A DNA stretch of 64,000 nt from Lachnospiraceae bacterium (GCA_017450485.1 JAFSTN010000014.1:22781-86780); one strand, 5' to 3'. Positions 28,614-39,185 are shown, numbered from the stretch's first letter. Notes: generated by a model not told the origin, from the sequence alone. Program-made: numbers and translations.

Positions 28614-29705
28614 ATGCAGGAAGATTTTCATTATTACGCAACGTATTGTGCTGCCATGCTGGCAGGCTACTCACACGAAGAGAGTCTGGACATCTGCTAC
28701 AGTGCCCAGTTTGTGGATCTGTGTTCACGGACCGTACTGGTCAAACTGGGAGCACCTGCCATCGCTGCCACGACTCAGCTTCAGCTGGAGCTGATGGATG
28801 CCCGTACGGATATCGCAGGCATACAGGATATCACGCGAATCTGGGCTTCATTTCATTTTCTCCCGCGTGATCTGTACGCGAACAAACCGAAGCGGACGAA
28901 GAGATACCTGCACAAATACCGCCTGATCTGCGGCCCCAACGGAGACCTGGTGAAAAAGACGGTTGAACTCGCAAAGAACAGATCGCTCCAGTCAGCCGGG
29001 ATAGCTATGCACGTGATGGCCGATACCTGGGCACACATGTACTTTGCGGGCACCCCTTCACTGGTCATCAATGATACGTCCGGAGATTTCACGGAACTGA
29101 CAGGCGAAACCGGTGAAGTGAAGATTACTTTCAGACATAATCCGTCTGCTCCCGACGACCTTGAGAACAGCATCTATACCAACAGTCTCAGACAGAGGGA
29201 CGAGAATTCCATCATGAATCTGGGACATGGCCGGGCCGGTCATCTGCCGGATTATTCTTTCATCCGGTACAGATATATGCCTGCATGGGATGAGTACAGA
29301 TTGACCGTCAAAGACAATCCGTCCGACTATTATAAAGCTTTTTCTCAGATGGTATATGCCATGAAGTATCTTATCGGTGACCGGGCGGATTTTGAGATTG
29401 ACCGATATGATCAAGACAGTGTATCCGTATATGAGGACAGGATCCGTGAGATCCTGGGCAGACGGCGTCTGTCGGCATCCGATGACTGGAAGGCGTTCGG
29501 GGAGGAACTCTCAGGAGAGACGATCCCGGACTTCGATCTGGATAAATATCAGGATGAGTACATACAGGCCCCTTCAGAACGGAAGGATGAGACATTTATC
29601 GGCAGATTCATACAGGGCGCCATAGCACAGAAGACGATGGTGAGCGAAGCGATATACCGGTCGGGTAATCTTCTTGCCGGTATCGTACAGATCGGAGGAT
29701 CATGA
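28614..29705 (+). CDS. DUF6765-like protein with HxxxDxxxH motif
   Basis: A 363-residue soluble protein. The opening (DFHYYATYCAAMLAGYSHEES) and the central HVMADTWAHMYF (His133, Asp137, His141) look like the DUF6765 family, which I recall only from genome annotations. The His/Asp pattern resembles metal sites in zinc-dependent phospholipase C-like folds, so a metal-dependent hydrolase is possible. There is no signal peptide. It is translated with membrane proteins on both sides (one-base gap before, four-base overlap after), which suggests work at the membrane. Function unproven. Confidence 0.65.
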   Translation: MQEDFHYYATYCAAMLAGYSHEESLDICYSAQFVDLCSRTVLVKLGAPAIAATTQLQLELMDARTDIAGIQDITRIWASFHFLPRDLYANKPKRTKRYLHKYRLICGPNGDLVKKTVELAKNRSLQSAGIAMHVMADTWAHMYFAGTPSLVINDTSGDFTELTGETGEVKITFRHNPSAPDDLENSIYTNSLRQRDENSIMNLGHGRAGHLPDYSFIRYRYMPAWDEYRLTVKDNPSDYYKAFSQMVYAMKYLIGDRADFEIDRYDQDSVSVYEDRIREILGRRRLSASDDWKAFGEELSGETIPDFDLDKYQDEYIQAPSERKDETFIGRFIQGAIAQKTMVSEAIYRSGNLLAGIVQIGGS

Positions 29706-30232
29706 CCAAACTGCAGAGAATCAGAGATATTCTTTTGGGACTTATAATGATCGCCATTGCGGGTGTGATGTTCTTATTTCAGGAGAGCGTATATTGGGTC
29801 ATCATAAGCGTTCTTTCCGTGATCTTTACTTTTGAGGGCCTGTCGACGATCATATACTATTTCACCATGGCCAGATTCATGACCGGCGGCAGATCCATAC
29901 TGTACAAGGGTGTGATCCTGCTGGACTTCGGAATCCTGACGGGAACGCTCACCGATGTTCCCCGTATATACGTTCTGCTGTATCTGGTTGCCATACATGC
30001 ATTCTCCGGTGCGGTTGAACTGCTTAGAGCCAGAGAAGCGGCGAGCTACGGGGGATCCTGGAAGCTGAAGATGTTCCACGGTATTCTTGACCTGAGCATG
30101 GCATTGATATGTATCGTGTTTATCAGGCGGCTGAACATAGCGGTGATCATTTACGCGTTCGGACTGGTTTATTCCGCGATACTCAGGATAGTATCCGCAT
30201 GCCGCAGGACCAAACTCGTTTACATACCATAG
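29702..30232 (+). CDS. DUF308/HdeD-like membrane protein
   Basis: A 176-residue protein with about six short membrane helices in paired arrangement and small loops, as in the DUF308/HdeD family. HdeD is linked to acid resistance in E. coli; most homologues are uncharacterised. The start overlaps the DUF6765-like gene by four bases. It ends the three-gene unit; an inverted repeat with a TATAAT core follows before the HD-GYP gene. Confidence 0.7.
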   Translation: MTKLQRIRDILLGLIMIAIAGVMFLFQESVYWVIISVLSVIFTFEGLSTIIYYFTMARFMTGGRSILYKGVILLDFGILTGTLTDVPRIYVLLYLVAIHAFSGAVELLRAREAASYGGSWKLKMFHGILDLSMALICIVFIRRLNIAVIIYAFGLVYSAILRIVSACRRTKLVYIP

Positions 30233-30283
30233 AAAAATCCCAACCCGTATGATGAATTCAGCCAGATTGATATGGCGCGGAAC

Positions 30284-30306
30284 AGGTATTATGGAGTATA
30301 ATACCT
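30284..30306 (+). promoter_or_regulatory. Palindrome enclosing a TATAAT box
   Basis: AGGTATTAT (30284-30292) and ATAATACCT (30298-30306) form a perfect 9-bp inverted repeat with spacer GGAGT. A consensus -10, TATAAT, lies at 30297-30302. No good -35 is seen at normal spacing. It could be a promoter overlapped by an operator. The next gene starts 27 bases downstream. Confidence 0.5.
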
Positions 30307-30332
30307 ATTGATCTTACTCGAAGGAGACTGGC

Positions 30333-32465
30333 GTGGATACTCATACGCGCAGAATAGATAAAAACAGCTTATACAGGGCGCTTTTTACGATGCTTGGCAT
30401 CGTGCTGAATGTTGTCCCTGCTTTTGTAGCACACAGATTTGATCTTCCCTTTTATGCGGACACACTCGGGACAGTCTTTGTATCGGCATTGTGTGGCAGC
30501 TTTTCCGGAATTGTCACTGCGGTACTTACGAGTGTTATATGCAATTTCTTTAATGATCTGTCCATATATTTTACCCTGATCTCCATACTTATAGCTTTGA
30601 TCACATCCGGATTTGTCCGTCAGGAACGGTATCGCAGGAAGCGTAATGTGATCGTTCTCATCCTCGTTTTGAGCATCGTCAGCGGGGTGATGGGGACTGT
30701 TTTCCAGTGGATGCTGATCGGCGGACTGCAGTTCGCCTATGTGTCACAGGCGGTGGATGCCCTGGCAGGCCAGTCTGCCGTAGGTTCTTTTTTTGCAGCC
30801 GTGCTGATCAGTACGCTTGTCAATATAGTGGATAAGGGAGTGCTGACCATGATCGCGGTATTCATGCTGATGCTGATACCCACCGATATCAGAGACGGCA
30901 TCTATAACAGTTCGTGGCGTCAGAAACCTTTATCCCTGCGCGAGATCAGTGAGATCAGGGGAAACAGGCACGGTTCGGGACGTTCGATCGCATCCAGACT
31001 GACTATAACTTTGACGGTCGGATCCATCCTGCTGGTGGCAGGTATGATGTTTCTGAGCGTGAATATGTACTCCAGGAGTATTATCGAGCAATACAGTAAT
31101 GTGGCGCGCAACGCTGCGGTAGCTACGGCGAGCGCCTTGGATACGGACCTGATAGATACGTTTATCAGGAAGGGCAAATCATCGCCCGGTTACCGGGACA
31201 CGGAGAGGCGCCTTATTTCCATCAGAGAGAATTCGTACGGTGTTCAGTATCTGTATGTGGTCAAGGTCGATGAGGATGGGATGACCGTGGTATTTGATCT
31301 GGATTCCGAGCAGGTTGAGGGTGCCAATCCCGGGACCCATTGGGATTTTGAACCGGACCTGTTACCACAGCTTGACCGGATGCTGGCGGGACAGGAGCTG
31401 GACGCATTTGAGGAGCATGGTCAATACGGCTGGGTACTCACTTTGTATTATCCGGTACGTGATGATGAAGGTCACACCGATTGCTATGTGGGAGTGGATC
31501 TTTCACTGGATTCCATCAGAGAGTATATTACCGACTTCATGATCAAGGCCATCATGGTATTCTCCGGCTTCTTCATACTGATACTGGGATTTGTACTGTG
31601 GATGTCCAATCATTATCTTGCCTATCCGATAGGCGCCATGGCTTCCATGATAGACGGTTTCTCACTGGAGAGTGTTGATCAGAACATACTCGATGACAAT
31701 GTACGTAAGCTACGTACACTGGATATACATACCAGCGATGAGGTCGAGGTCCTGTATCGTGCCATATGCGAGATGGCATCCGGGGGAGCGGAGCAGATGC
31801 GAAGTATCCGGTATCTGGCCGAGTCCACATCCAATCTGCAGAACGGCCTGATCATCACCATGGCGGATCTTGTCGAGAACAGGGATTCCGATACCGGGGC
31901 TCATATCCAGAAGACAGCCGCATATGTCAGGATCATAGCGGAGGGCCTTAAAGCAAAAGGATACTATGCCGAGAAGATGTCACCGAAGTTCATATCCGAC
32001 GTGGTCATGTCCGCGCCGCTTCATGACGTGGGCAAGATAAACATATCCGATACGGTGCTGAATAAACCCGGCAAGCTTTCCGACGAGGAATTCGAGATAA
32101 TGAAGACGCACACGATACACGGACGTAAGATCATAGAGAAAGCCATAAGTACGGTAAGCGGTGAGAGCTACCTGAAGGAAGCGCGCAATATGGCAGCATA
32201 TCATCATGAACGCTGGGACGGCAAGGGATACCCGGAAGGCCTTCACGGACAGGTCATCCCTCTGTCCGCGCGTATCATGGCGGTAGCGGATGTCTTCGAT
32301 GCGCTGGTATCTCCGCGTGTATATAAGCCTGCTTTTCCGCTGGAAAAGGCATTGAAAATACTCGAAGAAGGCGCCGGGACCCAGTTTGACCCCAAATGTG
32401 TGGAGGTATTCATGGAAGCCCTTCCCGAGGTCAAACATATCATGATCAAATATCAGGAAGGCTGA
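30333..32465 (+). CDS. Membrane HD-GYP c-di-GMP phosphodiesterase with Cache-like sensor
   Basis: The 710-residue protein has an N-terminal bundle of about five membrane helices (1-190) resembling the membrane part of energy-coupling or 5TM sensor proteins. Then come a further helix near 226, an extracellular Cache-like domain, a helix near 400-420 and a cytoplasmic HD-GYP domain. The catalytic motifs are present: HDVGK at about 563 and HHERWDGKGYPEGL near 625. HD-GYP enzymes hydrolyse c-di-GMP. The start is GTG 30333, six bases after AAGGAG. The propeller hybrid kinase follows after 19 bases. Confidence 0.9.
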   Translation: MDTHTRRIDKNSLYRALFTMLGIVLNVVPAFVAHRFDLPFYADTLGTVFVSALCGSFSGIVTAVLTSVICNFFNDLSIYFTLISILIALITSGFVRQERYRRKRNVIVLILVLSIVSGVMGTVFQWMLIGGLQFAYVSQAVDALAGQSAVGSFFAAVLISTLVNIVDKGVLTMIAVFMLMLIPTDIRDGIYNSSWRQKPLSLREISEIRGNRHGSGRSIASRLTITLTVGSILLVAGMMFLSVNMYSRSIIEQYSNVARNAAVATASALDTDLIDTFIRKGKSSPGYRDTERRLISIRENSYGVQYLYVVKVDEDGMTVVFDLDSEQVEGANPGTHWDFEPDLLPQLDRMLAGQELDAFEEHGQYGWVLTLYYPVRDDEGHTDCYVGVDLSLDSIREYITDFMIKAIMVFSGFFILILGFVLWMSNHYLAYPIGAMASMIDGFSLESVDQNILDDNVRKLRTLDIHTSDEVEVLYRAICEMASGGAEQMRSIRYLAESTSNLQNGLIITMADLVENRDSDTGAHIQKTAAYVRIIAEGLKAKGYYAEKMSPKFISDVVMSAPLHDVGKINISDTVLNKPGKLSDEEFEIMKTHTIHGRKIIEKAISTVSGESYLKEARNMAAYHHERWDGKGYPEGLHGQVIPLSARIMAVADVFDALVSPRVYKPAFPLEKALKILEEGAGTQFDPKCVEVFMEALPEVKHIMIKYQEG

Positions 32466-32484
32466 TGCGGACAGATCGCGGAAT

Positions 32485-35400
32485 ATGAAACTATACAATT
32501 GTATTGAAAATCTGATATTGAGGATCCGGACATTGATGCCCGCCCGGATCGCGGCTGTCATCCCGACTTTTATCGTGTCGCTGGCATGTGCCTGCATGTG
32601 TGTGATGGATACACATGCGGCCGCAGATGCACCGGAACCCGTTCTTTACGGCGGCGGCTATGCGGCATCCGGGCAGATAGATAACGTGGGAGTCATGGCG
32701 GAACTCTACAATATCGAGAACGGCCTGCCCACATCAGAGGCCAACTTCGTCATGTGTTCATCCGGCGGCTATATCTGGATCGGCGGATACAGTGGGATCA
32801 TCAGATATGACGGTACATCCTTTGAGAGACTGGATTCCTCTGACGGACTGACCAGCGGCAGAGGATTGTTCGAAGATTCGCGCGGACGCATATGGGTGGG
32901 CACCAACGATAACGGAGTGGTCGTGCTTGACGGGGGCGAAAGAACTCATCTCACCGTGGATGACGGCCTGCCCTCATCATCCATACGGGTATTCACCGAG
33001 GATGGGCTCGGGAACATATATGTAGGAACCACAGCCGGGCTGTGCTATGTGGATCAGGATATGAATGTACACATCATGGACGATGAGCGGATCAATGATG
33101 ACAGAGTACTCAGACTGTGTACCGATTCGAGCGGCCGTGTATACGGTCAGACCAGAAACGGTTGCGTATTCGCGATAGATTCGGCCCGGATCACCGAAAT
33201 GTACACCTGTGAAGACCTGAGTATGAGCGATAAGATCACGACCATAGTGTGTGATCCCGATATGCCGGGCAAGATGTACTTCGGTACCGAGTCAAATGTG
33301 GTATATCATGGATACTTCGGCGACAATGCTTGGCATATGGACAGGATCTCGGTGGCCCCGATAGAGAATATCCACTGGATGGAATATGCCTGCGGCCGGA
33401 TATGGGTGACGTCAACAACGGAAGTCGGATATCTGGATGAGAACTACAGGCTTCATATGGCAGACGGTCTGGATCATATTGAAAGTCTGGAGATGATCAC
33501 CGGGGATTATCAGGGTAATCTGTGGATGGCTTCATCCAGACAGGGCATTATCAAGGTGGTGGCAAACAACTTCCTCAATCTGACCGAGAGAGCAGGTATG
33601 GAACCGGACGTGGTAAACTCAACCTGCGTATATCAGGGAAATCTGTATATAGGCACCGATACGGGGCTTAAAGTGCTGAACGGCAACAATAAACCCGTCA
33701 CCAACATGCTCACCTCCCATATCGGTGATGCGCGTATCAGATGCATCAAAAAGGATGACTCAGGTAATATATGGATATCCACATTCAAGAAGGATCTTGG
33801 GCTTGTATGTGCGACCGCAGACGGTGAGATCAGGGATTATACCGCCTATGACGGCATGCCTACCGACGAGATCCGGTGCACCGAGACCGCGTCCGACGGG
33901 TCGGTTCTCGTAGGTACGGGTAACGGACTTGCGGTTATCAAAGATGGCCGGATCACCAGAACACTGGATGATACCGATGGTTTACATAACGCAGTTTTTC
34001 TGGCGGTGACCGAAGGGCCGGACGGTGAAATATATGCCGGTACGGACGGTGACGGCCTTTATGTTATCAGGGGAGATGAGGTTACCAGACTGGGAGCCGA
34101 AGACGGCCTGACCAGTGATGTCATACTGCGCATCAAGAAAGACAGTGAACGCGGCGTATACTGGATCATCACATCCAACTCCATAGAGTATATGAAGGAC
34201 GGAGTCATCACCAATGTGACCACTTTCCCGTATAACAACAATTACGATCTGTATTATGACGATCACGGATATATATGGGTGCTGTGTTCCCACGGCATCT
34301 ACACTGTCAGAGCCGAGGATATGATCAATGACAGTATATCGGATTACCGGATGTATACTCACGCGAACGGGCTTGTATCGATGCCTGTCGTACATTCACA
34401 CTGCGAGTTCGATGATTACGGTAATCTGTACATGGCATGCCAGACCGGTGTGATCAAGGTCAACATCAATAACTATGTGGACGGAGATACTGCGGTCAAG
34501 ATCGACGTCGGCTCCGTGTATGCTGACGATGTGAGGATATATCCTGACGAGAACGGAACCTATACCATCCCCAGGGATGCAGCCCGTATACAGATATCTC
34601 CCTCCGTAATGGACTATTCCATGTCTGATCCAATGATACGCGCCTACATGGAAGGAGCCTCCGATGCCGGTATCACTTTACACAGGAGTGAGCTTTCCGC
34701 TCTGGAGTATACCGGACTTGAGTACGGTGATTACGATCTCCACATTCAGACTCTCAGCACCGGTACGGGAGCAGTGGTTCAGGACCGGGTATTCAGGATA
34801 GTCAAGAAACCGAAGCTTATGGAGCTGATGGTTGTGAGGATGATAATACTGATACTGGTGATGGGCATCGCGGCTTTCGTGGTATGGCGTGTAATGACCG
34901 GGACCGTCATACGCCGTCAATACGGTGAGATACAGCAGGCCAGAGACGATGCGGAGCGTGCCAATACCGCCAAATCCAGATTCCTCGCCAACATGAGCCA
35001 TGAGATACGTACCCCTATCAATACCATTCTGGGTATGAACGAAATGATACTCCGCGAGGACAGGGCTGATGTACCCAAGCCGTACTATATGTCTGTCATA
35101 GGATACGCCATTGATGTAAGGGATGCCGCCGAATCCCTGCTCGCCCTGATCAATGATCTGCTCGACATGTCCAAGATCGAATCGGGCAAGATGCATCTGG
35201 TCGAACAGGAATATGACACGGCCTCGGAACTCAGATCGATAATCAAGATGATCCGTGTCAGGAGCAACAGCAAGGATCTGACATTCGATGTCGTTGTCGA
35301 TCCGGCTGTCCCCCGGAGGTTGTACGGCGATTCCGGCAAGATCAAACAGATCGTACTCAATCTTCTGACCAATGCGGTAAAGTATACCGATTTCGGCGGA

Positions 35401-36759
35401 TTCACGCTGTCGGTATCCGTTGAAAGTAAGGATGATGAGAAATGCTCCCTCAGGATATCCGTTAAAGATACGGGTATCGGGGTACGTCCCGAAGACATGG
35501 ATAAGCTGTTTACCGCATACGAAAGGCTGGATGAGGAGAAGAACAGCGGGATACAGGGAACCGGGCTCGGGCTGGATATATCGAGAAGGTTTGCCGCCCT
35601 TATGGATGGCAGACTGTGGTGCGAGAGTGTATACGGAGAGGGCAGCGAATTCATATTCACGCTTGTTCAGAAGATCATTGATCCCGCCGTGCTCGGTGAG
35701 TTCAATGAAGAGGAGGACAACGAAAGGAAGGGACCTTATGTGCCCCGCTTCATAGCGCCTGATGCGGATGTCCTGGTAGTTGATGATAATCCGATGAACC
35801 TGAATGTCATACGCGGACTCCTGAAGGCGACCCGGGTATATGTGACTACCGCTTCGAGCGGGGAGGAGTGTCTTGAGAAGATCAGGTTCACCGATTTCAA
35901 TATTGTGCTGCTCGACCATATGATGCCGGGAATGGACGGACTGGAGACGGTAGCCCGTATCAGGGAGACACATCCCGATCTGCCGGTATATGCACTGACA
36001 GCCAATGCCACGGCAGGCGGTGAGGAGTTCTACAAGTCCAAAGGCTTCGACGGATATCTGGCCAAGCCCATAGACAGTGCGGCACTGGAGGAAACCATCA
36101 TGCGGCATATCCCTGCCGATATGATGATGAAACCGGCTGCGGCTGACACAGCTGAGGCACTGTCCGAACTGCCGGATGATAAGCTCTGGATCAGGGATGT
36201 GGACGGTATCGATGCCGATGAGGGTATCCACTGGTCCGGTGGCATAGTGACGTATATCCACAGCCTTACGGACTTCCTCGATACGATCGATCACAATGCA
36301 GGGATCATACAGGATGCGTATGAGGCGAAGGACTATGATCTGTACACGATCAAGGTGCATGCGCTTAAGACATCCGCACGTATAGTGGGAGCAACGGGAT
36401 TGGCGGCTCTGGCGGAGTCTCTGGAAGATGCAGGCAAGAAAGAGGATATCGCATTCATCCGCGAACACACGGATGAACTCCTGAATGATTACCGTGCATA
36501 TGAAAAGAAGCTTTCACGCCTGCGTGAAGCAGATACGGAAAACGATCTGCGAGATATGATCCCGGATAAGGAACTGGCCGAAGCGTATGAAGCTCTTAAG
36601 GAAGTGGTTCCGCAGATGGATTACGATGCCGTGGAGATGATCATATCCGGCGTGCGTGAATACCGTCTGCCCGATCCGGACAACAATGAATTTGTCGAAT
36701 TGGAGAAATGCCTTAAGGCACTGGATTGGGACGGAATGGAGAAATTATTGGGTCTGTGA
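32485..36759 (+). CDS. Beta-propeller hybrid histidine kinase with REC and Hpt domains
   Basis: A 1424-residue phosphorelay in one chain: signal or anchor segment (about 1-46), extracellular propeller repeats, Y_Y_Y-like domain, membrane helix near 780-802, HisKA with His839 in SHEIRTP, HATPase with NAVKYTDFG and GTGLGLDISRR, a receiver with Asp1144 in LLDHMMPG, and an Hpt-like domain with His1292 in KVHALKTSAR. The layout recalls Bacteroidetes hybrid two-component systems, but without the AraC output domain. The extracellular half closely matches the propeller phosphatase at 19147. Phosphate could pass from His1292 to Asp53 of the regulator at 39186, two genes downstream. Confidence 0.92.
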   Translation: MKLYNCIENLILRIRTLMPARIAAVIPTFIVSLACACMCVMDTHAAADAPEPVLYGGGYAASGQIDNVGVMAELYNIENGLPTSEANFVMCSSGGYIWIGGYSGIIRYDGTSFERLDSSDGLTSGRGLFEDSRGRIWVGTNDNGVVVLDGGERTHLTVDDGLPSSSIRVFTEDGLGNIYVGTTAGLCYVDQDMNVHIMDDERINDDRVLRLCTDSSGRVYGQTRNGCVFAIDSARITEMYTCEDLSMSDKITTIVCDPDMPGKMYFGTESNVVYHGYFGDNAWHMDRISVAPIENIHWMEYACGRIWVTSTTEVGYLDENYRLHMADGLDHIESLEMITGDYQGNLWMASSRQGIIKVVANNFLNLTERAGMEPDVVNSTCVYQGNLYIGTDTGLKVLNGNNKPVTNMLTSHIGDARIRCIKKDDSGNIWISTFKKDLGLVCATADGEIRDYTAYDGMPTDEIRCTETASDGSVLVGTGNGLAVIKDGRITRTLDDTDGLHNAVFLAVTEGPDGEIYAGTDGDGLYVIRGDEVTRLGAEDGLTSDVILRIKKDSERGVYWIITSNSIEYMKDGVITNVTTFPYNNNYDLYYDDHGYIWVLCSHGIYTVRAEDMINDSISDYRMYTHANGLVSMPVVHSHCEFDDYGNLYMACQTGVIKVNINNYVDGDTAVKIDVGSVYADDVRIYPDENGTYTIPRDAARIQISPSVMDYSMSDPMIRAYMEGASDAGITLHRSELSALEYTGLEYGDYDLHIQTLSTGTGAVVQDRVFRIVKKPKLMELMVVRMIILILVMGIAAFVVWRVMTGTVIRRQYGEIQQARDDAERANTAKSRFLANMSHEIRTPINTILGMNEMILREDRADVPKPYYMSVIGYAIDVRDAAESLLALINDLLDMSKIESGKMHLVEQEYDTASELRSIIKMIRVRSNSKDLTFDVVVDPAVPRRLYGDSGKIKQIVLNLLTNAVKYTDFGGFTLSVSVESKDDEKCSLRISVKDTGIGVRPEDMDKLFTAYERLDEEKNSGIQGTGLGLDISRRFAALMDGRLWCESVYGEGSEFIFTLVQKIIDPAVLGEFNEEEDNERKGPYVPRFIAPDADVLVVDDNPMNLNVIRGLLKATRVYVTTASSGEECLEKIRFTDFNIVLLDHMMPGMDGLETVARIRETHPDLPVYALTANATAGGEEFYKSKGFDGYLAKPIDSAALEETIMRHIPADMMMKPAAADTAEALSELPDDKLWIRDVDGIDADEGIHWSGGIVTYIHSLTDFLDTIDHNAGIIQDAYEAKDYDLYTIKVHALKTSARIVGATGLAALAESLEDAGKKEDIAFIREHTDELLNDYRAYEKKLSRLREADTENDLRDMIPDKELAEAYEALKEVVPQMDYDAVEMIISGVREYRLPDPDNNEFVELEKCLKALDWDGMEKLLGL

Positions 36760-36778
36760 GTTGACCGGGGTAATACAG

Positions 36779-39151
36779 ATGATGAAATTACTGGCAACCT
36801 ACCAACTTGATTTCATGCTGGTTCTAAGCGGGGCATGCGTGATACTGATCCTGCTGCTGCTGCTTACCGGAGCGATAAAACGAAGGAGGAGATTCATACT
36901 TATCCTTCTGGTTTTCAATGCACTGATGTTGATAAGCTTTGACCGTATGGCCTATATCTATTCCGGCGATGTGAGTGCACTGGGATACGTGATGGTCAGA
37001 GTGTCCAATTTTGTGGTTTTTTTCATGACCGCAGGCATGGTGCTTGCCTTTTCGCTGTATCTGGCCGACCTGATGCTTGATGAAGGCAGGATGAGCGTAC
37101 TGCCGGTCAGGGTCAGGATCGTTGTATGGGCATCTGTCGTCGAGATGGCTCTTGTGATCCTGTCGCAGTTCATCGGACTGTATTATTATTTTGATGAGAA
37201 TAACGTATATCACAGAGGTAAGGGATTCCTTATCGCCTATATAATACCGGTGCTCGGGCCTCTTGTCCTGCTTTCCGTGATCATGCAGTATCGTAAACTG
37301 TTCAGCAGATGGATCCTTATCTCTCTCCAGATATTCATCATAGCCCCCATTGTCGCAGCTCTCATACAGATAGCCGCATACGGACTGTCTCTGGTCAATA
37401 TCGCTATGGTCTTCGTGGCCATAACCTCATATATATTTTCATACTTTGACTTAAATGAGAGACTCGAGCATGCCCAGCGTCTGGAGATAGATAGCCTGAA
37501 AGAGAATCAGGACACTATGAACAGGCTGTTTACTCAGACGGCCAAAGCATTTGTAAATGCCGTGGATGAGAGGGGCCTGCATTCAGCCGGACACTCGGAG
37601 AGGGTGGCGGATTATGCTGTGAGGCTGGCCAGGCTCGGGGGCATGAATGAGAGCAAATGCGAGGAAGTATACTATTGCGCTCTGCTGCATGATGTAGGCA
37701 AGATACAGACACCGGACAGCATCCTGGACAAGCTGGAGGATCTGACGGATGAGGAACTGGAGGAAGTGAAGAAGGAGCCTGTCATAGGCGGGCAGATACT
37801 GCTTTCGATCTCGGATTTTCCCGGCATCGGTATGGGAGCACAGTATTATCACGAGCGATATGATGGCAAGGGTTATCCGGAGGGACTGTCCGGTGAGGCC
37901 ATACCCGAGCCGGCAAGGATCGTGGCCATCGCGGATGCTTATGATTTGATGACTACCTCCAACAACTATCGTGATCCTCTTCCTCAGGATATGGTCCGCG
38001 AGGCCTTCGTCAGGGAAGCCGGCAGTGCTTTTGATCCCAAATACGCGCGCCTCATGGTTCAGATGATCGATGAAGATCCGGGCTATCAGATGAAGACCGA
38101 AAATGAATATGTGGATGCACTTCTCCATGATGAGTTTACCTGTGAAGAATACCGCAGCACGGTCTCATACGGTATCAGGATATCAACAGAGGTCACCCTG
38201 ATACGGTTCAGGTGCGAATCCACACTCGGATCGGATGAAGGGTTCTCGGCTCCGGCGGTCATCCTTTTTGATTCACAGGACAGACGTGTGCATGATACCG
38301 TAAGGGCCGTAGAGGAGACCAGATATGTCGAATACGGGGAATTGTGGTTCGACGGGCATGCGAACAACGCTTCGGCCAGAAATATGAAGACCACGGTCAC
38401 CGAGACGGAATCCGATGACGACGGTATCTATGAGATAGAATCGGTAAAGGCGGGGGATCATATCCGGATCAGATTGAGATACGCCGGCAAAATGACCGAG
38501 GTCATAGCCGCTCTTCAGGACAATTCGAGATACGCTTATGTCGGACTGACCGGAGAAAACTGCCATATCTATGATATAGACATCCTGAGCAACGGTCCGA
38601 TAGCCGAGGACGATGCGATCGAGCGTATAGCCGACGAAGTCAGCTATATCGACCGGCTTGAGAGTGACGTACCCAATGTTCAGGTGGACGGATATCGTAC
38701 TGCTGCAACACAGGGTATCCCTGTGAAAGACGGACTTACCATAGATTTCCATACCATGAGTCTGCCGTCTGCCAATCTGGTATGGCACTGTCCGTATATC
38801 ATCATCTTCAGTGCATCGGACGGGAAGATATACGGTGAAGATTACCGGGAATATGCATTGATCAGGCTGGACGGTGAGATAAGAGATGACGGGATATACT
38901 CCGAGAACGACAGGTATTCGGTCAGAGGGGATAAGTTTACAAACTGGGATGACTGGAAAGAGATCAACCAGCGCGGATATGAGGTCAGCGTTACGTTCGG
39001 CAGATCGGGTAATAAAGTCACCACCGTCACCGAAAATCACGGTATCAGGATAGAGAACAACACACGTGTCAAGGATCCGGATCTGAAGGGCGATATACTG
39101 GTGGCTATCACGGGTGATCTGGTGGCTCTGACCGACATACGTATCCATTAA
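36779..39151 (+). CDS. Membrane HD-GYP protein with C-terminal beta-sandwich-like domains
   Basis: I start this 790-residue protein at ATG 36779, because the open frame otherwise runs back into the kinase gene. GGGG before it is a weak ribosome site. It has about seven N-terminal membrane helices (1-225), a coiled linker, and an HD-GYP domain with HDVGK at about 304 and YHERYDGKGYPEGL near 356. The last 330 or so residues are beta-rich and end in a WDDWKEINQRG...TVTENHGIRIEN segment. I recall similar tails on other Lachnospiraceae c-di-GMP proteins. This domain would be cytoplasmic if the topology is simple. It probably hydrolyses c-di-GMP. Confidence 0.87.
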   Translation: MMKLLATYQLDFMLVLSGACVILILLLLLTGAIKRRRRFILILLVFNALMLISFDRMAYIYSGDVSALGYVMVRVSNFVVFFMTAGMVLAFSLYLADLMLDEGRMSVLPVRVRIVVWASVVEMALVILSQFIGLYYYFDENNVYHRGKGFLIAYIIPVLGPLVLLSVIMQYRKLFSRWILISLQIFIIAPIVAALIQIAAYGLSLVNIAMVFVAITSYIFSYFDLNERLEHAQRLEIDSLKENQDTMNRLFTQTAKAFVNAVDERGLHSAGHSERVADYAVRLARLGGMNESKCEEVYYCALLHDVGKIQTPDSILDKLEDLTDEELEEVKKEPVIGGQILLSISDFPGIGMGAQYYHERYDGKGYPEGLSGEAIPEPARIVAIADAYDLMTTSNNYRDPLPQDMVREAFVREAGSAFDPKYARLMVQMIDEDPGYQMKTENEYVDALLHDEFTCEEYRSTVSYGIRISTEVTLIRFRCESTLGSDEGFSAPAVILFDSQDRRVHDTVRAVEETRYVEYGELWFDGHANNASARNMKTTVTETESDDDGIYEIESVKAGDHIRIRLRYAGKMTEVIAALQDNSRYAYVGLTGENCHIYDIDILSNGPIAEDDAIERIADEVSYIDRLESDVPNVQVDGYRTAATQGIPVKDGLTIDFHTMSLPSANLVWHCPYIIIFSASDGKIYGEDYREYALIRLDGEIRDDGIYSENDRYSVRGDKFTNWDDWKEINQRGYEVSVTFGRSGNKVTTVTENHGIRIENNTRVKDPDLKGDILVAITGDLVALTDIRIH

Positions 39152-39185
39152 TGAACCCGGCGTTCCGTCATGGCAGAGGATGTAT

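Noticed and set aside
34678-36468. 596-codon open frame on the minus strand
   Set aside because: It lies wholly inside the hybrid kinase gene, whose motifs are all intact. The antisense product shows no family pattern.
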